Shown: positions 1 to 12,679 of the stretch, one piece after another
Numbering within the stretch: the first letter of the stretch is position 1
Layout of the letters: each line of letters starts with the position of its first letter
Program-made: the position numbers and the translations under genes
The notes under the pieces: generated by a model
What the model was told of the DNA's origin: nothing
The model's input: only the letters and a program-made list of their open reading frames with translations
Databases searched by the model: none
Source of the DNA: Siderastrea siderea
Lineage: Eukaryota; Cnidaria; Anthozoa; Scleractinia; Rhizangiidae
Direction: 5' to 3'
NCBI GenBank assembly: GCA_964030785.1
Contig: OZ034968.1
Location: 46,034,853-46,098,852, forward strand
DNA length: 64,000 nucleotides

Positions 1-208
1 CTTTTGAAGTTAATCGTTAATTGTATATTAACAACAGGTTTTAATTTTCCTCATCGATAACACCTCCTTAGTTGCAACTTTTCTGTTTGGGAGGCAAATC
101 GAAATTTAAATGATTTCCTTCCACTGAACAGCTAGCTGGAATGTTCTCTATGTACAGGTCTTGCGCTGGTGACAATGCAAGAGTCATTGCCCTGTAGACG
201 GAATGCCT

Positions 209-602
209 ACCCTGTACGCAATTATCAAGAAGGTTTTCTGGAAATGTGTCTTAGCCAGTGATATTCCGGGAGGATATTGTCTTCTGTGGCATTCCCGCAT
301 TGAAAAACTGATCGCAAGTTGTGTTGAAATTATCAACATTACATTACTAAGTTCCAAGCAATGTTAACTTTTGTGCTAATGTATTTCTGTTGAAGGAATC
401 ATTTCATTTTTCTTCATACCTCTGCTGTTGTGGCTTACCCTGTACGCAATTATATCGTGTCTTAACCAGTGATATTACGGGAGGATCTTCTGCCTTCTGT
501 GGCATTCCCGCATTGAAAATCTGATCGCAAGTCGCGTGTAAATTAGAAACATTACGAAGTCCCATGCAATGTTAACTTTTGCACTAATTTATTTCTGTTG
601 CA
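209..602. repeat. Diverged two-copy direct repeat (about 170-190 bp units)
   Basis: Two head-to-tail copies lie at about 209-396 and 437-602. Both begin TACCCTGTACGCAATTAT, share the block GTGGCATTCCCGCATTGAAAA and end near TTTATTTCTGTTGMAG. They differ by scattered substitutions and a small internal deletion, so the duplication is old. The second copy ends in a pyrimidine-rich stretch followed by CAG, which could serve as a splice acceptor, but no convincing downstream exon is visible. Function unknown. Confidence 0.75.
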
Positions 603-3600
603 GCAATGATTGTCGTGTTTAGTGTAGCCTTGTGGCTTATCATGGAATTTTTGGGGTGAGTATTTCATAAGGTTGCAATAGCCAGTGCACTTTTAGCGGG
701 CTAGTTTTCAACTGCCTGGGCTGCGAACGAGCAGCCTTGATTGCTCCAAATCATGATAGGAAAAATATTGCAGTTTTAAGATGTCAAGATTGTTTTCAGA
801 AGACGTTTTCAGAAGGTTTAACATGAAGTTGCTTCGAGTGCACCACAAATGCTAATCTGGTTCTCAACATTTGTGTCACTAAAATGAAACCAAATCAAGG
901 CACTCAGAAAGGTTATTGCATTAGATAACCTTCTAACTGACGTGGACCACGTTAACCGTGATATGCACTTCTTATTAGGCGTACCATTAATTTGGTAAAA
1001 TGCGGACCTGAGTCCTGTTTCTAGAAATTCCCGATAACTTTTCCCACCCTTCAGTATACTGCGAGCTTACGAAAGGCGCCCCTTTCGGGCGGAGGCTACA
1101 CTAATAACGAGTGGCACTAAATTTTGCGTGGTCCGAAGTTTTGCGCTTTTTGCCAGTTTTCTTTTGTAAAAAAAAAAAGAGAAAAGAAAAGAAAATAAAA
1201 AAATTCAAGCTAAATAAGAAAAAAATTAACTCAATCAGGACATTGCTCCCAAAGCAAAACAACGAGGGTATGCAACTTGTTTTCCCCAAATGACAGTGCA
1301 GATGATGCACATTATACTCAGCCAACCCAGCATAGAGACTGTGGCAGTGCTAGCAATCTAAGAACTCGTGCACAATATGCACAACTTTGGATAGATATTG
1401 TGGTTATCAAGGAAATGGACCCAAGCCCAATATCCTGGGTGGCACCGGGCTTCCCAGTGTTGACTTTGAAATTTGCAAAAGTAAACCATGTAAATGGCAA
1501 CGATTTTTCATACTGGACTGAGAAAGTACAACGATTGCTCACAACTTGGTGAACTTCCCAAATCAATTTCAATGTGTTCTTTATAAATTAAAACATGAAG
1601 ACAGTACATAAAAACAAAGCATAAACAAAATCCGGACTGGCATGGAAACCGTTTGTTTTGCTTCATTTTCTTTTGGAGCAGGAAAACAACTGGCTCCAAA
1701 GTCGACAAGAAGCACGTTGGCAAGAATAGAAGCTATCAACAACCATTTGGAGCCAGGAAACCTGTAATCCTGATAGAAGACTCCATAACAAAGAATATGG
1801 AAAGGTTTCAAAAAAACGGCAATGCCAGCAATGGCATTTCTGCGACTGTCATTGAAATTATACTTGATGTTTTTGCCCAATGCCAAAATGCTACATGATG
1901 ACTCGCGGTAATCTGTAGCAAAATGTTTACGCCATTCGCCATTTTAGCGCCAATCAACCGATAGATATTTAAAACAAGGACTTACGGCCCGGCGTTCAAT
2001 TTTCGTGACCATATTTTTGGTTTTTTATTCCCAAATTCCTCATTTAAAATAAGAACGAGAAGTCTCAAAAAGATTATAAAGTCAATACACTGTAACGAAA
2101 TTTTAATCACAAATTCTTGGTAAGGAAGGATCCCTTCAATCCTTAAATTTTGGGTTTCAATATACAACCATTACATCCTTAAAATGGACACTCTACGTCA
2201 TCACTTCTTCCGTGGCCTAAGCAATAAAAGCATTGAGTGAGCCAAGTGATCGCGCTTCGGTTTTGTCGTGAAGGATCGTGACTGATCGTTCAACTCGCGC
2301 GCGGTCTGTTGAACTTTCTTTTCCGCCAAAAACAAAACAAAACCCAAACTGTCAACGCTGCTAAAATTAGCTGTTAAAGTTTGTGTCAAAATCCAACTTC
2401 GATTTACAATGTTCTGTTGAAATCTCAACAACAACAAATCAGATAGCGACATGTAATAAACAATCGTCTGGAATCAATAGCTAATCAATGAAGGTTTGAA
2501 TCCTAATTCATTTCCATTTTTCTTTTTTCCTTCTTCATCTGTCCTTTATTCCCATTTTGAATAGTACTTTCACGCAAATAGGGCGACTTGTTTTGGTAAA
2601 CAACACATGGTACAAAAACGTATTTCTTTGGAAACCCAACCGGATGTTGTTTCCAGTCTCGATACCTTTCGTAGCATCTATCAAACACAGCTTTTTGGTA
2701 AGTTGTAAAGCCTAGGGCTTTTGAATGGCACACTCCAACTAGCTGAAGTCAGAAATTCTCACAACACTCCGCACTCTTGATCACATCTGATAAAAATTCA
2801 GCTATTCCACAGTTTTTTTTGCAGTGCACCTACGGTTAAACTGTTTTCGCAAAAGTAGCAGTGCTTGTGCAATGATTTTGTGAGGGATTATGGGAACAAA
2901 TTGAGGAAATGGCGGAAGCCAAAAGACGAAGCCAACTGCAGCTAAAATACACTAGCGAGCCCCCGACAGGTTTCACAAAAACCTAGGTAAAGCTGGCAAT
3001 TTTGTAAAAACAATCAGCGTGCATTGGAATACAAATCAGACTCCTGTGAGCTAACTCGTGAAGATGAAATGCTCTTAATAAATAGTCTGTAGGGATCCAC
3101 GTAGTTGCTAGAATTGCACCTCTAAATTCTCCTACAGCCCTCACATTTTCAGTATTTTACCATACGGTAAGAAATGCCATTCATTTTATGAAATTTTGTC
3201 ACCTTTATCAGTTTTGCGTGACTACTTGTAGAAAGGCGATCCCCAAATTAAATGCCAGGGGTCAAAGGGTGAATTAACCTTTTGAATTAACCTTTTAGAT
3301 CATTGCATTTGGTCCAAGTTTAGCTAAATGTTTGGATTCCACAAAATTAACCCAGTGCAGATTCTACTGTTTTTAGGACCTCTTAATACCCGCTATATTT
3401 CAAATGCGTGAATTGCAATAACTTGTATGAGTTAAATACAGGCTTTTCATAACCAATTTAATTACTTATTATGCGTGTTTTTTCCTCTGTGGATTTAAGC
3501 CTCTCATATAAGCATGATGGAGGCATTGCAATAACCTAGCCTTGTCTCCCCCAAAAACCAAAAGCAAAAGATAAGTTCTTTTCTGTCGAAATCCCCTTCG

Positions 3601-3905
3601 AATAAAAGTTTATGGCAGACCGACCAACCAACTGAATTCCCCGCTTCCTATGACATGTTTCAGCATTTCACATCTTCACATGTTAATAACAAGGGGAATA
3701 TTGCTTTATGCTTTCGAATGTAGTATTATATTATTTCGATTTTAAAAATAGGTTCTTTGTTGGATACTTATAATTATAGTTCTCTTCTTCTTATACAGGT
3801 CTCCTTGAACATTAGCATTAATGAAGACGTTTTCATCCGACACTTTTAATGTTGCAGTAGAGAGGAGGCGACTGGCATATATACCTTCTCAATTTTAAGG
3901 AGGCC
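603..3905. other. Gene-poor stretch with nothing recognised
   Basis: Only short open frames occur on both strands. An A-rich tract at about 1167-1230 produces lysine- or phenylalanine-rich artefactual frames. I see no recognisable domain, repeat end or RNA gene. It is probably eroded non-coding DNA. Confidence 0.5.
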
Positions 3906-6100
3906 GAAGTTGACCTCCGACAGCCACATTCAGGGAGTCAGTTTAACTTTTACTGGAAAGTTGGTTTTGAAATGGCATGGACCTTGTTGCCATTGCATTT
4001 CATTAAGAACTTGTCTCAACGGCTTTTTACCAGGTGTTATTCCTTGGCAACCTCCAATCAATAACTGGAATCAAGAGGTCCCTGAATGTTTCAACAATTT
4101 TGGACCTTCAGCTCCAAATAGTTAGGACCCCCCCCCCCCCCCGGATAAAAAGAAACAAAAACAATTGACTGATACTGCATTTGGTTCGCCCTGGCAAGAA
4201 CAGGGCAGCGAAAACCAATGCAAGGCTGGTGGCAGTGGCCTTGCGATTTCTGCCAACCAGCCCACTAACTTTAACTTGACTTTTCTTGTTTGCCACTCTA
4301 CATTTTCGCTGTGACTTATTCCCTGAGGACCACAGTGGGCCCGTCCAGTTTGCCAATGTGCACAACTGCAGGGATTACTGCCAACCCCTCATCACACACC
4401 CAGAAGAGCAGAACTCCCCTATGGCCTCTGCGAGGACCTCAGTCGTGAGTCACGAAATCGCCTCAACAAGGCCATATTTCACGAGTCACCCAGGCTCTGC
4501 GTGGCAAGATGTATACGGTCAATGTACTGTTTGATACCAACATCAGAAACTTGCGCTTAGTTTAGTTCGGTAATGTCATGTTTTTTCACGTAGCATTTTG
4601 GAGTGACGTGAACGCGCAATTCACCCACAGATTTCTGAGACGCCTGATTCAGGAACCACATGTGGGGTTCTTGCATGGAAACCTCACCATGGTGGCTAAG
4701 ATATCACACCAGGCCATCCAGATCCTTTCCTGCGGTGATATGGCGGCCTTCCTCTCGAGGTACATGGTCACTGGACTAGGACTGATGGTCTCTGAACTCA
4801 TGCTCACACAAACAAGGGCCCTCAAGTATGCCAGCAAGAGTGATACACCTGCTCAGTTGCTTGAACTTCATGCTGTGGCATGGCATAGAGTTCCTCACAA
4901 TCATGGTGCTGAGTGCCGAACAAGTCGCCGGTGTACAGGAGACCAGTTCCCGGCACTGGGATGACCTGCTGAGCCTGCCACAGTTATTCAGGTGTTAGGA
5001 CCAAGAACTTGGATGCCAGCATCAAGAGTGGCCTCACTGAAGCCCAGCTAAGTTTGACCTGGGATCCTGCAGGAGGATGTGGCCATCACATGCCGAACCC
5101 TTCATCTTGAAATTACCATACCAGAGTGTGGTTGCACGTGAGTCACCTGCTTTTCGGCTACCTGTCACCACCCAATGCAGACACTAGGAGGGTGCCCACC
5201 CAGCCAACTACCCGGGAGCCAGTGTCCAATCAAGGCAGTCCTCTAGAAGATTGGGTCAAAACAGGAAATGTGCGCAGCCACCTGTTGAGGCCAATGACAC
5301 TGCAGGAACTGGCCAACAATTCACAAGAGCAGCACAACAGCCCCATGGGATGCCAGAGCTAATCTACTCGCCCTTCCAAAGTTAACCACGTCATGCATAC
5401 TGACTGCAGCTTCAACTGCCAAATTGACAGAATTCCTAGCAACAAATCAGCCAACATTGACGCAGGATGAACCCTTATCGAGTGCCTGTGAAGCAGCCAT
5501 CTTAACTTCTCTCCGGCAGAATGAGCAGAACTCTCGCTTACTTTGCACAGATGGTGTCGTGAGGCCCTGCAAGACCTATGACAGGCCTGCAAGGCTGACT
5601 GCACATGCAAAGGGAGAGCTTCCACCTGCTCGAGCTCACAAGAGAGCCAACGTGAAGAGAACTGCCCCTACTGCTCAGCCAACGAGAACAGGAGCCAAGT
5701 GAGCCGTGCCACTGATAGCCACAAAAACAACAACTGTCTCATCTGCGTACTTGCCAAGAAGTGCAAATTGGGTAGGCTGGCAGAACTTGGAGCCAGAAAG
5801 AATGCCTGACTGACCGTCATGCTTGGACTCTCCGAGCACCTAGGGTTGCGTCTCCATGTGGAAGACATCACCAACCAGCAGAGGGACACAATGCTGGCAT
5901 CCCTGTGTCATCTGCTTTGCTGGAGTATCACCAGGGTACGCAATATTGCCAGCATGGGTTACCTGGTACAGCTTTGTCCTAATCTCCTCCACTTGCAACT
6001 TACTAAGAGCTGGGGCAATTTCTGGAATGAAATGTCAAAGTTCTGGAACCCCATAGGTTACCAAAGAGTTGCAATGCTAAATTTCAATTTGAAATGCTAA
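3906..6100 (+). pseudogene. Region of fragmented open frames, unidentified (probable old repeat)
   Basis: Several medium-length plus-strand frames run close together (about 4286-4534, 4578-4964, 5126-5362, 5424-5702, 5819-6100) in DNA that is more GC-rich and codon-like than the flanks. Stops and frame changes separate them. I do not recognise the family. The pattern fits a decayed multi-kilobase coding sequence, most likely a retroelement or multicopy gene. A run of about 16 C residues at 4126-4142 lies within it. Minus-strand frames of similar length exist, so even the coding strand is uncertain. Confidence 0.3.
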
Positions 6101-6775
6101 TTCTTAAAACGTCTTTGAAATTCGGCTTAACACACTTTGCTTTTGACTGCAGCGCTCGGGATTCCGGTGTGAGGAAGTGCTTCCCTTTCATTTTTGATCA
6201 TGGCCTGCTAGAGGCTGAAGCAGCGATCGAAGAAATTTTTCAATTTTTAACACAGTAATAACCATGTATTTTAATACATCTTAAAATGGTTAAATCGTCT
6301 TTGTCAACAAAACTTTTAAAGTGTAAAATGTCTTTCAATGCATAATAAGTGCTTCCCTTCTAAGGAAACATCATGTAAGCATTCTTCAAAGTGGCTCGCC
6401 ATGTTTAACTTGCTAGTGCGGAGTTGAGTCATTCAAAACTGATTTTCTTGGAAACTTTTACCAAAAAAACAATCAAATAAATAATTAACGATGTTCGAAC
6501 TACAATTCCAGACAGTTTTTCTTCAAAATAAGGCAACAGGGTCGAATTTTCAGTCAAAAGTCACAAATCGAACTTGGAAGGCCAGAAATCAAACATAAAC
6601 TGCCAGGTATTCCATTTTTCTGCTTGAGCCTTCCCAAGGTCCTTTGCACCAATGCCAAACCTTCCCACGTTCCATTGTGCGAGCTACTCATCGGTCTCTA
6701 CTTTCTGCTTTTTGCCGACACATTTGAGATGCCTGGGTACAAGGCAGACCCCTCAATAGTAGTTTCACAAATAGT

Positions 6776-7916
6776 TTGTCACGCCTGAAGAGTTACGTAA
6801 AGAAGCTGAGAAGAGAACTAGATGTGTTAACTGAGTACGACTGTATCATAAAAGAGCAGCTGAATGCAGGAGTGATCAAAAAGGTGAAAGAATTGGAAGA
6901 AACAGGAAAGGTCCATTATTTATCTAACCAAGCAGGGATTTCCAGGGATGCTGAGACCATGAAATTACGAATAGTCTACGACGCTTCGTCGATAGAAAAC
7001 AAGAACAGGGCCTCCCTAAATGATTGTTTGCATACAGGCCCATCGCTAAATCCCTTGTTGTTCGAAATTCTTGTAGGTTCAGGGAGAACAAAATCACGCT
7101 AGTGGGGGACATAGAGAAGGCCTTTGTGAATATAGCAGTGGACGAGAAGGATCGCGATAGTCTAAGGTTTCTGTGGGTTGAAGATGTGCATGAGGACAAC
7201 TTGAGCATTAGTGTGTAAAGGTCTTGTCACATCGTTTTAGGGTTAAATGCCTCACCATTTTTGCTAAATGGGACAATCAAGCACCATTTGGCCACCTTTG
7301 CTCAAGTGGACCCCGCATTTGCTAAAGGAATGGTGGAAGGGTTTTATGTAGATGACTTAATCACAGGAGAACATACAGTTCACAAAGCATTTACCCTATT
7401 CATGAATGCAAAGGATAGGATGGCCAAGGGGGGATTCAATTTAAGAAAGTGGAAAACAAATGACTAGGAACTGAGGGAGAAAATCAGTTCAAGCGAATCT
7501 AGTGAAACAACCCGGCAGGTGAGCAGACTTGAAGAAGAGGAGACATATACCAAGTCAAAACTAGAACCCCAGGGTGGAACAAACAGAGAAAAGGTGTTGG
7601 GTTTAGCTTGGAATTGCAGGACCATCACCCTACTCTTTAGCCTGGCTCATTTGGCCAAAAGGGCAAAGGGGTTACAACCAACCAAATGAAACATATTAAG
7701 TTTACTTCCCAGTGTGTTTGACCCCTTGGGCATCATTAGTCCTGTAACAGACAGTATAAAAATCCTTTTTCAAGACATTTGTAAGAGTAAATTTGATTGG
7801 GACGAAATTTTCATGGATGCACTTAGCGATCAGTCAAGCCTCATTTGGGTCATTACAAAAGAAGCTGATGATTTTGTGATTTCAAGTTCCACTACATGTT
7901 ATAAGTTTCAGTAAGT
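6776..7916 (+). pseudogene. BEL/Pao LTR-retrotransposon pol remnant (reverse transcriptase to Pao peptidase region)
   Basis: Three plus-strand pieces line up in BEL/Pao pol order. The first (6776-7102, continuing in another frame at about 7060-7218) has the hallmark KLRIVYDAS, SLNDCLHTGPSLNPLLFEIL and LVGDIEKAF stretches, the last carrying the first catalytic Asp of the reverse transcriptase palm. The second (about 7250-7467) has FYVDDLITG, the YVDD catalytic box. The third (about 7590-7914) has KVLGLAWN and FDPLGIISPVTDSIKILFQ, typical of the Pao peptidase-domain region just after the reverse transcriptase. Frameshifts and stops separate the pieces, and homology stops abruptly near 7840. I saw no LTRs, integrase or gag, so this is a dead internal fragment. 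Family assignment is firm; exact limits are not. Confidence 0.85.
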
Positions 7917-8142
7917 GCATAACACATATGGGATGGAAATTTGAAACCTTCAATCGTCTGTTAGAATGAAGTTTTTGGTTAATTGCCTCTGTTATGAAGA
8001 TACACAATACACCTAGTTTATTTCACTGTTGCCCCGTTTCCTGAAATGTTATATCAAGGATGAATTCAAGGGTTCACACAAATGTGCTGGTTTCTATGCT
8101 TAGAAAAACAAACTTCTTTTCATTGTACCTTCAAACTGATTT

Positions 8143-8600
8143 ATGAAGGAATATAAACTTTTTGCCATGATGAATACGAGGACGAAAACTCTGGATGTAG
8201 AGTTAAACACTGCATGCGAGGCACTTTTAGACAAAACAGTTCACACGCCAAATAAGCAGTGGGAAGACAACGGAGAGGTGGAAGACGTTTCCAAAGATGA
8301 TTGCCACCTTTTAAGGCTAGCAGCACTGTTGCATGTACTTTGCGATCAACTAAGCAAAAAGTTGCATGGTACCTTTGCCTTTGTTGCCTCATTGACCATC
8401 GTAAACACACCACCTCAGTGCAAGCTATTAACCTAACAGGTTACTTCGCCAAAAAGCATTAACTGCTCAATCAGGTAGGGGAAAACAAGCAAGCGATGCC
8501 CCGTTGTGTAAGGTAATTCAATCCTGTCAGTCTCAAAAAAACAAAAAACCAGGCACTCAAGGAGTGCATGTGGCTACTGGAACTGTTGAAGGACAAAGGT
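8143..8600 (+). pseudogene. Fragment resembling a DUF3987/primase-helicase-like region
   Basis: The frame at 8143-8436 contains an acidic stretch followed by DDCHLLRLAALLHVLCDQL, resembling the helical 'RLA..LHVL' segment of DUF3987-like proteins seen in multicopy cnidarian helicase elements. Similar material continues in a shifted frame to about 8600, where a possible GTAAG donor occurs. It lies about 230 bp upstream of a helicase-like fragment, as expected if both come from one decayed element. The resemblance is from memory of the family pattern, so this is a weak call. Confidence 0.3.
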
Positions 8601-8711
8601 GTGTAAGTAAAATGCAAGGGTAAGCAGTAATCAAAATCAATTATTTATAAAACATGATTATTGTATTAACACAAAGTGGACAATATCCTTCCATCAACAT
8701 TGCGTTCATAC

Positions 8712-8790
8712 TACAGTTCAACCTGCATATAACAGTCACCTCAAGAATTCGAAAATTGACTGTGTCACTGAGGTTCGCCAAAACACCGTG
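8712..8790. repeat. Possible pogo/Tigger-type terminal repeat fragment
   Basis: The text reads CAGTTCAACCTGCATATAAC and continues with AACAGTCACCTC, resembling invertebrate pogo/Tigger-like termini of the general form CAGTGGAACCT followed by unpaired-looking 'ataac' blocks. No matching opposite end was found nearby. It could be a solo end or a degraded MITE. Confidence 0.25.
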
Positions 8791-8831
8791 GGCATGGTCA
8801 AATATCAACTTTATTCATTATTGAACAGCAT

Positions 8832-9164
8832 ATGGCAATATGGCAACACCTGTTTGTGAAACCGCTAACCTCAAATTTATGTACAAGTGATTTTGATAAA
8901 GAAAATATTGTGAAATTAGTCTCCTTTTTCGAGAAAATGTTGGATAAACCCAAAACTATCATCCTCTGTAACACCATGAATGAAATAGCAAGTGTTACCA
9001 ATCATCTGCTGTGCAAATTAGACATCAGTGCCTACGACCAGAAGCTTGAGTCAACAGAAAACTGTCTTGTAGGCATATACCATTCAAACTTGTGGCAAGC
9101 AAGTAAAGATTACATCTCTGGCTCCTTAAAAGAGAATGGCTTGGAGAGAATACCAGTCGTTTGA
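8832..9164 (+). pseudogene. RecQ-like helicase C-terminal domain fragment
   Basis: The 110-residue frame includes KPKTIILCNTMNEIASVTNH, the pattern of motif IV at the start of a superfamily 2 helicase C-terminal lobe, then VGIYHSNLWQASKDYISGSL, equivalent to the 'YHS...K..I...F' region of RecQ-type helicases. The ATP-binding lobe and motifs V-VI are missing. Multicopy RecQ-like helicases occur in cnidarian repeats, so this is most likely a transposon-borne remnant rather than a host RecQ gene. Minus-strand frames over it are shadows. Confidence 0.5.
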
Positions 9165-10325
9165 AGAGAGTACCAGTCATTGGACCCACTGACACATTAA
9201 CCCACTCAATCCTCTTCACGATTGTTGTACCTATTGTACTGCTTTAGGGGCCAACCATTTTACTTGTGGGGGGGGGGGGGGTTGGGTTGTTTTTCTGAAA
9301 TATATCCTGCAAGCGCACATGCATAAGAAAAAATTCCCCACAAAAGATCATCATCCAAAAAAAAAATTCACGCATGTACAGTGGGCTGGAAATAAACTAT
9401 GGGAACTTAAGAAGTAGCTATTGACAGTTCAACACCACACTTTCGGTGCAATACGAACCTTATTCATGGACGGGTGTTATTGGTTTTGGGGCAGTATTGG
9501 AACATGCTGAAGTATTCTGTCAGCACTGTTAAATTTTTCCTGGTATCGTTTCAGTCGAAGTGGTGACAACAACCCAAGTAAAACACGCAACCAACAAGAC
9601 CAGACAAAAATGTTCATCATTGTAAATATGACAGACAAATTATATTTGCAAATGTAGCTGGCAAATATTGGCATTCAGTCTTAATTAGCTTTGTACTTGC
9701 GCAATTTCCAAAATACCCTAGTTGTTTGTTGCAAACAGCCTGATTGAAATCAAGACTGTACGTTTTCAGTCCATTGTATTCATTTCACCTTTTTCCGCTG
9801 TTGGGAAGGGAAAAATCTGACAAAATCATTCAAGCTTCACTTTCAGTTAGTTATTTATTTATTGGATTTCATATGAAGATGAAAATTAAAAATTAGTATT
9901 TCTCTACGATATTAAAATAGCATAAATATCCCTTCATATTTTTCAGCCAAGTGTGCTTCAACCAACGATTGCAATTGTGGTGAATTATGGGGCACGCGAG
10001 GCTCATTCACAGGAAAAGTCAAGCTTCGTACGCACCCTAAAATTAGTACATGCTTTTTAATTTTATACAGACTAGAAGATCTGAAATCTTATATAAACAT
10101 TTTTGGATCTACCCAACACGAAGTTATGCTGTTGTTTTATAACAACAGAAAACTACACGTACCAAATCTTGCCAAAATCAGACCATCATCCTACGAAATC
10201 AGATTATAATGGTGATTAATTGGAATATTTAAACACTGAATAATGAAAAATTCTTAAAATTTGAATATATCATGCAGAGTCGTATTTTCTTCAAATAAAT
10301 GGAATAAAAAAGTGGGGAACTGCTT
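9165..10325. other. No gene seen; contains a poly-G run
   Basis: AT-rich DNA without supportable coding sequence. A run of about 12 G residues occurs at about 9268-9280, followed by an A-run near 9355. Nothing else was recognised. Confidence 0.4.
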
Positions 10326-10331
10326 GTCTCT

Positions 10332-11190
10332 TGTCCAAAAAGACAATGGCAAATTGTTTCACTTGTGACTCTCTTACCCCTTCATCCTCTCTTGGTTCGA
10401 GCAGTTCCAGCATAATCATGGCAGACAAGCATGTGGAAATTTGCTCCGGCTCCACTGAAAATATCTCCGGTTCTCCTTTTGTTACACCCCTTGAAGTTGA
10501 TTGTCTTTCTCCCCTTGACCAGTTCCTCAGTTATGACTCAAGGAAGAATAGATTCTCATGGCATGGAACGTCCGACGATCTCAAGGAATTCATTGAAGAC
10601 AGGCTAATGCGAGGCGACGACAAGGAAAATGTCCCAGAACTGACTACCTCCTCGAACGTGACCAGAAACCTTCATGACCTTAAACTTTTACTTTAGCACT
10701 AAGATCTTCTGGGTTCAAGGAAAAGCCAGTGACGAACTGAAGAACAAACTCCACAGTATCATCAAGTTGAGAATCCGGCCCAGTCAGGATAATAGCAGTG
10801 AAGGAATCAAAGGAGGCAGTGGAGGAAAACTCTCGAGAAGGAGAAGAAATGACCCTATCGGCAAGCAACACCTCTGCCATTCAAGAAGATCCAGGGAACC
10901 TTAGTTCTGGTAGCTCTGTTACTGAAACCCTTGAAGGGACCCGAAACATCGAACATCCCGAAGTTGTTTTGGATCTCATATATAGCCCGTTTTCGCCACT
11001 TACTGAAATAACCACCTCTTACCTTAATAATGAACTGTCGAAAATCTGAGCAGAGATTAGTTTTCTTCACCATACTTCATTGAAGAATGTGTATCAAGAT
11101 ACAGATTTAAGAATGGAGAATCAAAAACTCCACGAAGAAATCGCTGATTTAAAATTCCAATTGCAGTAAGATGAAGACGAAAAAGCCTCA
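10332..11190 (+). pseudogene. Unidentified gene fragment with a W-x-G...LxxF motif and coiled-coil tail
   Basis: The frame at 10331-10696 is serine/threonine-rich at its N terminus, followed by LDQFLSYDSRKNRFSWHGTS and DDLKEFIEDRL. A second frame at 10674-10904 has FWVQGKASDELKNKLHSII. Together they give a 'W.G..ddLk.F' plus 'i.iqGk....l...L' pattern that I associate with multicopy uncharacterised anthozoan proteins, but I cannot name a family. A frame at 10798-11049 is acidic and serine-rich. A short heptad-like piece (NQKLHEEIADLKFQLQ) follows at about 11110-11170, before a stop and a possible donor at about 11197. Frame changes and stops make it look decayed, although unrecognised small introns could explain part of this. 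Confidence 0.35.
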
Positions 11191-11199
11191 CCAGGTACG

Positions 11200-12015
11200 A
11201 TGGTTTTCCTTTAATTTTCATTTTTGTTAACGCAGATTTAACATCTTATAGGGCATAATGCATGCCTCAGTATTGAAACTGAAATGCCCATATGACATGT
11301 ATTATTTTTTCCTAACAAAAAAATAATAGCCACAGAGAAGCCTTCTTGGAAGGGGGGGGGATTGCTCCCTTGTATAAGCTATCTAGATATGTGCCATCCA
11401 TAAGGTATGATTTTTGAGCCGTTTTGGAGCGGTAATGGGTGTCGATTTTTACAATTTTGGTCTTAACGTTTGAAAATGGGGGTTGGAATTAGTAGTAGCC
11501 CCCGCCCACTGGGAGGAAGGGTGAGGAAAATATTCCAGATGGCATGACCATGTTAAGGGTTAACTTGGAGAACAGGAACAACAGAAATCACCAGAGGATT
11601 ACACGCAACTCCCACATGTGGCGAAAAAAAAGTCCCAGTATTCAGTTCAAACTGGTAGTGTTGTGATAGCTTGTAACTCACCCAGCCTCTCTGATATTTC
11701 TGATAATTCAAAAGCACCCTCAATCATTGCCATTTGGAAAAAATGCTTTTTATTCCTTGTACGAGACCAATTGCAGCTTCACACATTAGAAATAAGTAAC
11801 TGACTGTAATGATTCTAGCTAGTGCCCGTGCTAATTCATTCCTGATAGCTCAAGGGAGGGCGCTTCTTAGGGACGGGGGCGTTTTTCTTTTAAAAAAATT
11901 GAACACTAACAGAAACCTTACCACAACAACTGCAATGATACTGATTCACATAGAACAGCATTCGCTTGCCTATTTCAAGAAGTTTAACCAATGACTGAAA
12001 AAATGTTATTTATCT
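11200..12015. other. No supportable gene; G-run and AT-rich DNA
   Basis: Short frames only (for example 11618-11803 and 11809-11994), without recognisable domains. A short G run lies at about 11355. It could be an intron between the fragment upstream and the exon-like frame at 12.0 kb. Confidence 0.35.
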
Positions 12016-12020
12016 CTTAG

Positions 12021-12377
12021 GCAAATGGTGCTGTATTGAAGATGCATTTTGTCCAAGTGACTTATTCGAGCATCTTCTTTACGAGCTTTACGATCAACGT
12101 GGGGAGTTTGTACCCCACTCTTTGGCATTTCTTCCGCACCAGAAACTGCCATACAGGTCCAACACCCTCAAGGTATCGTACAAAACGTACAATATTCAAT
12201 TAATGGGCGAGATTTTGTCAACGCAGTTGGAGATAAGATTAAAAATGCAAGAATCTTCCCTGGCAATGACAAAATTCAACTGGGAGGATCCATGGCTGAA
12301 AGGAAAGCAATGGCGACGGCACTGGGCTTAGCAGGCTTTGCAAGCAGCTTGCAGACTCGCCCAACTTCTACAAGCAA
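12021..12377 (+). other. Exon-like open segment, unidentified
   Basis: The segment has protein-like composition in two overlapping frames. One frame (12122-12331) starts within FEHLLYELYDQRGEF-type sequence and continues into a hydrophilic helix. The other gives ARIFPGNDKIQLGGSMAERK and TALGLAGFASSLQTR, ending at an AAG followed by GTCATT. Change of frame at about 12.2 kb argues for decay. I do not recognise it. It may belong with the fragment at 10.3-11.2 kb, which has the same strand and a similar spacing pattern. Confidence 0.25.
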
Positions 12378-12463
12378 GGTCATTTGCCAGGAAAAAGAAG
12401 GCAGGGCCACACTCGAATTTGAAATAATATGGTGGTCAAATTTACTGAGTTCTAAGCACGGGA

Positions 12464-12670
12464 AATTTCAACTGCACTTTTTTTGTCCAAAAGATTTTGT
12501 TGTAATGGGACAGCGCTGTAATATCTTGTGCACCTACAAGTAGTTTAACTTTGCAGGCAACGTTCTTGAATTTCAACTGTGCTTTTTTGTCCAAAAGACT
12601 TTGTTGTAATGGGACAGCATTGTTACCTCTTGTACACCTACAAGTAGTTTAACTTTGCAGGTAAAATTCT
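12464..12670. repeat. Tandem duplication, about 105-bp unit, two copies
   Basis: Two adjacent copies (about 12464-12562 and 12569-12670) share AATTTCAACTG, TTTTTGTCCAAAAGA, TTGTTGTAATGGGACAGC and CACCTACAAGTAGTTTAACT, ending in TTTGCAGG. They differ at under ten positions. The shared end contains a usable AG acceptor-like site. No coding role is apparent. Confidence 0.85.
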
Positions 12671-12679
12671 TGAGTCTAA

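Noticed and set aside
1111..1325. Lysine- and phenylalanine-rich frames on both strands.
   Set aside because: Produced by an A-rich tract; no coding features.
3910..6100. A functional host gene in the GC-richer block.
   Set aside because: No consistent splice sites or frame connect the open frames, and no family is recognisable; decay is the simpler reading.
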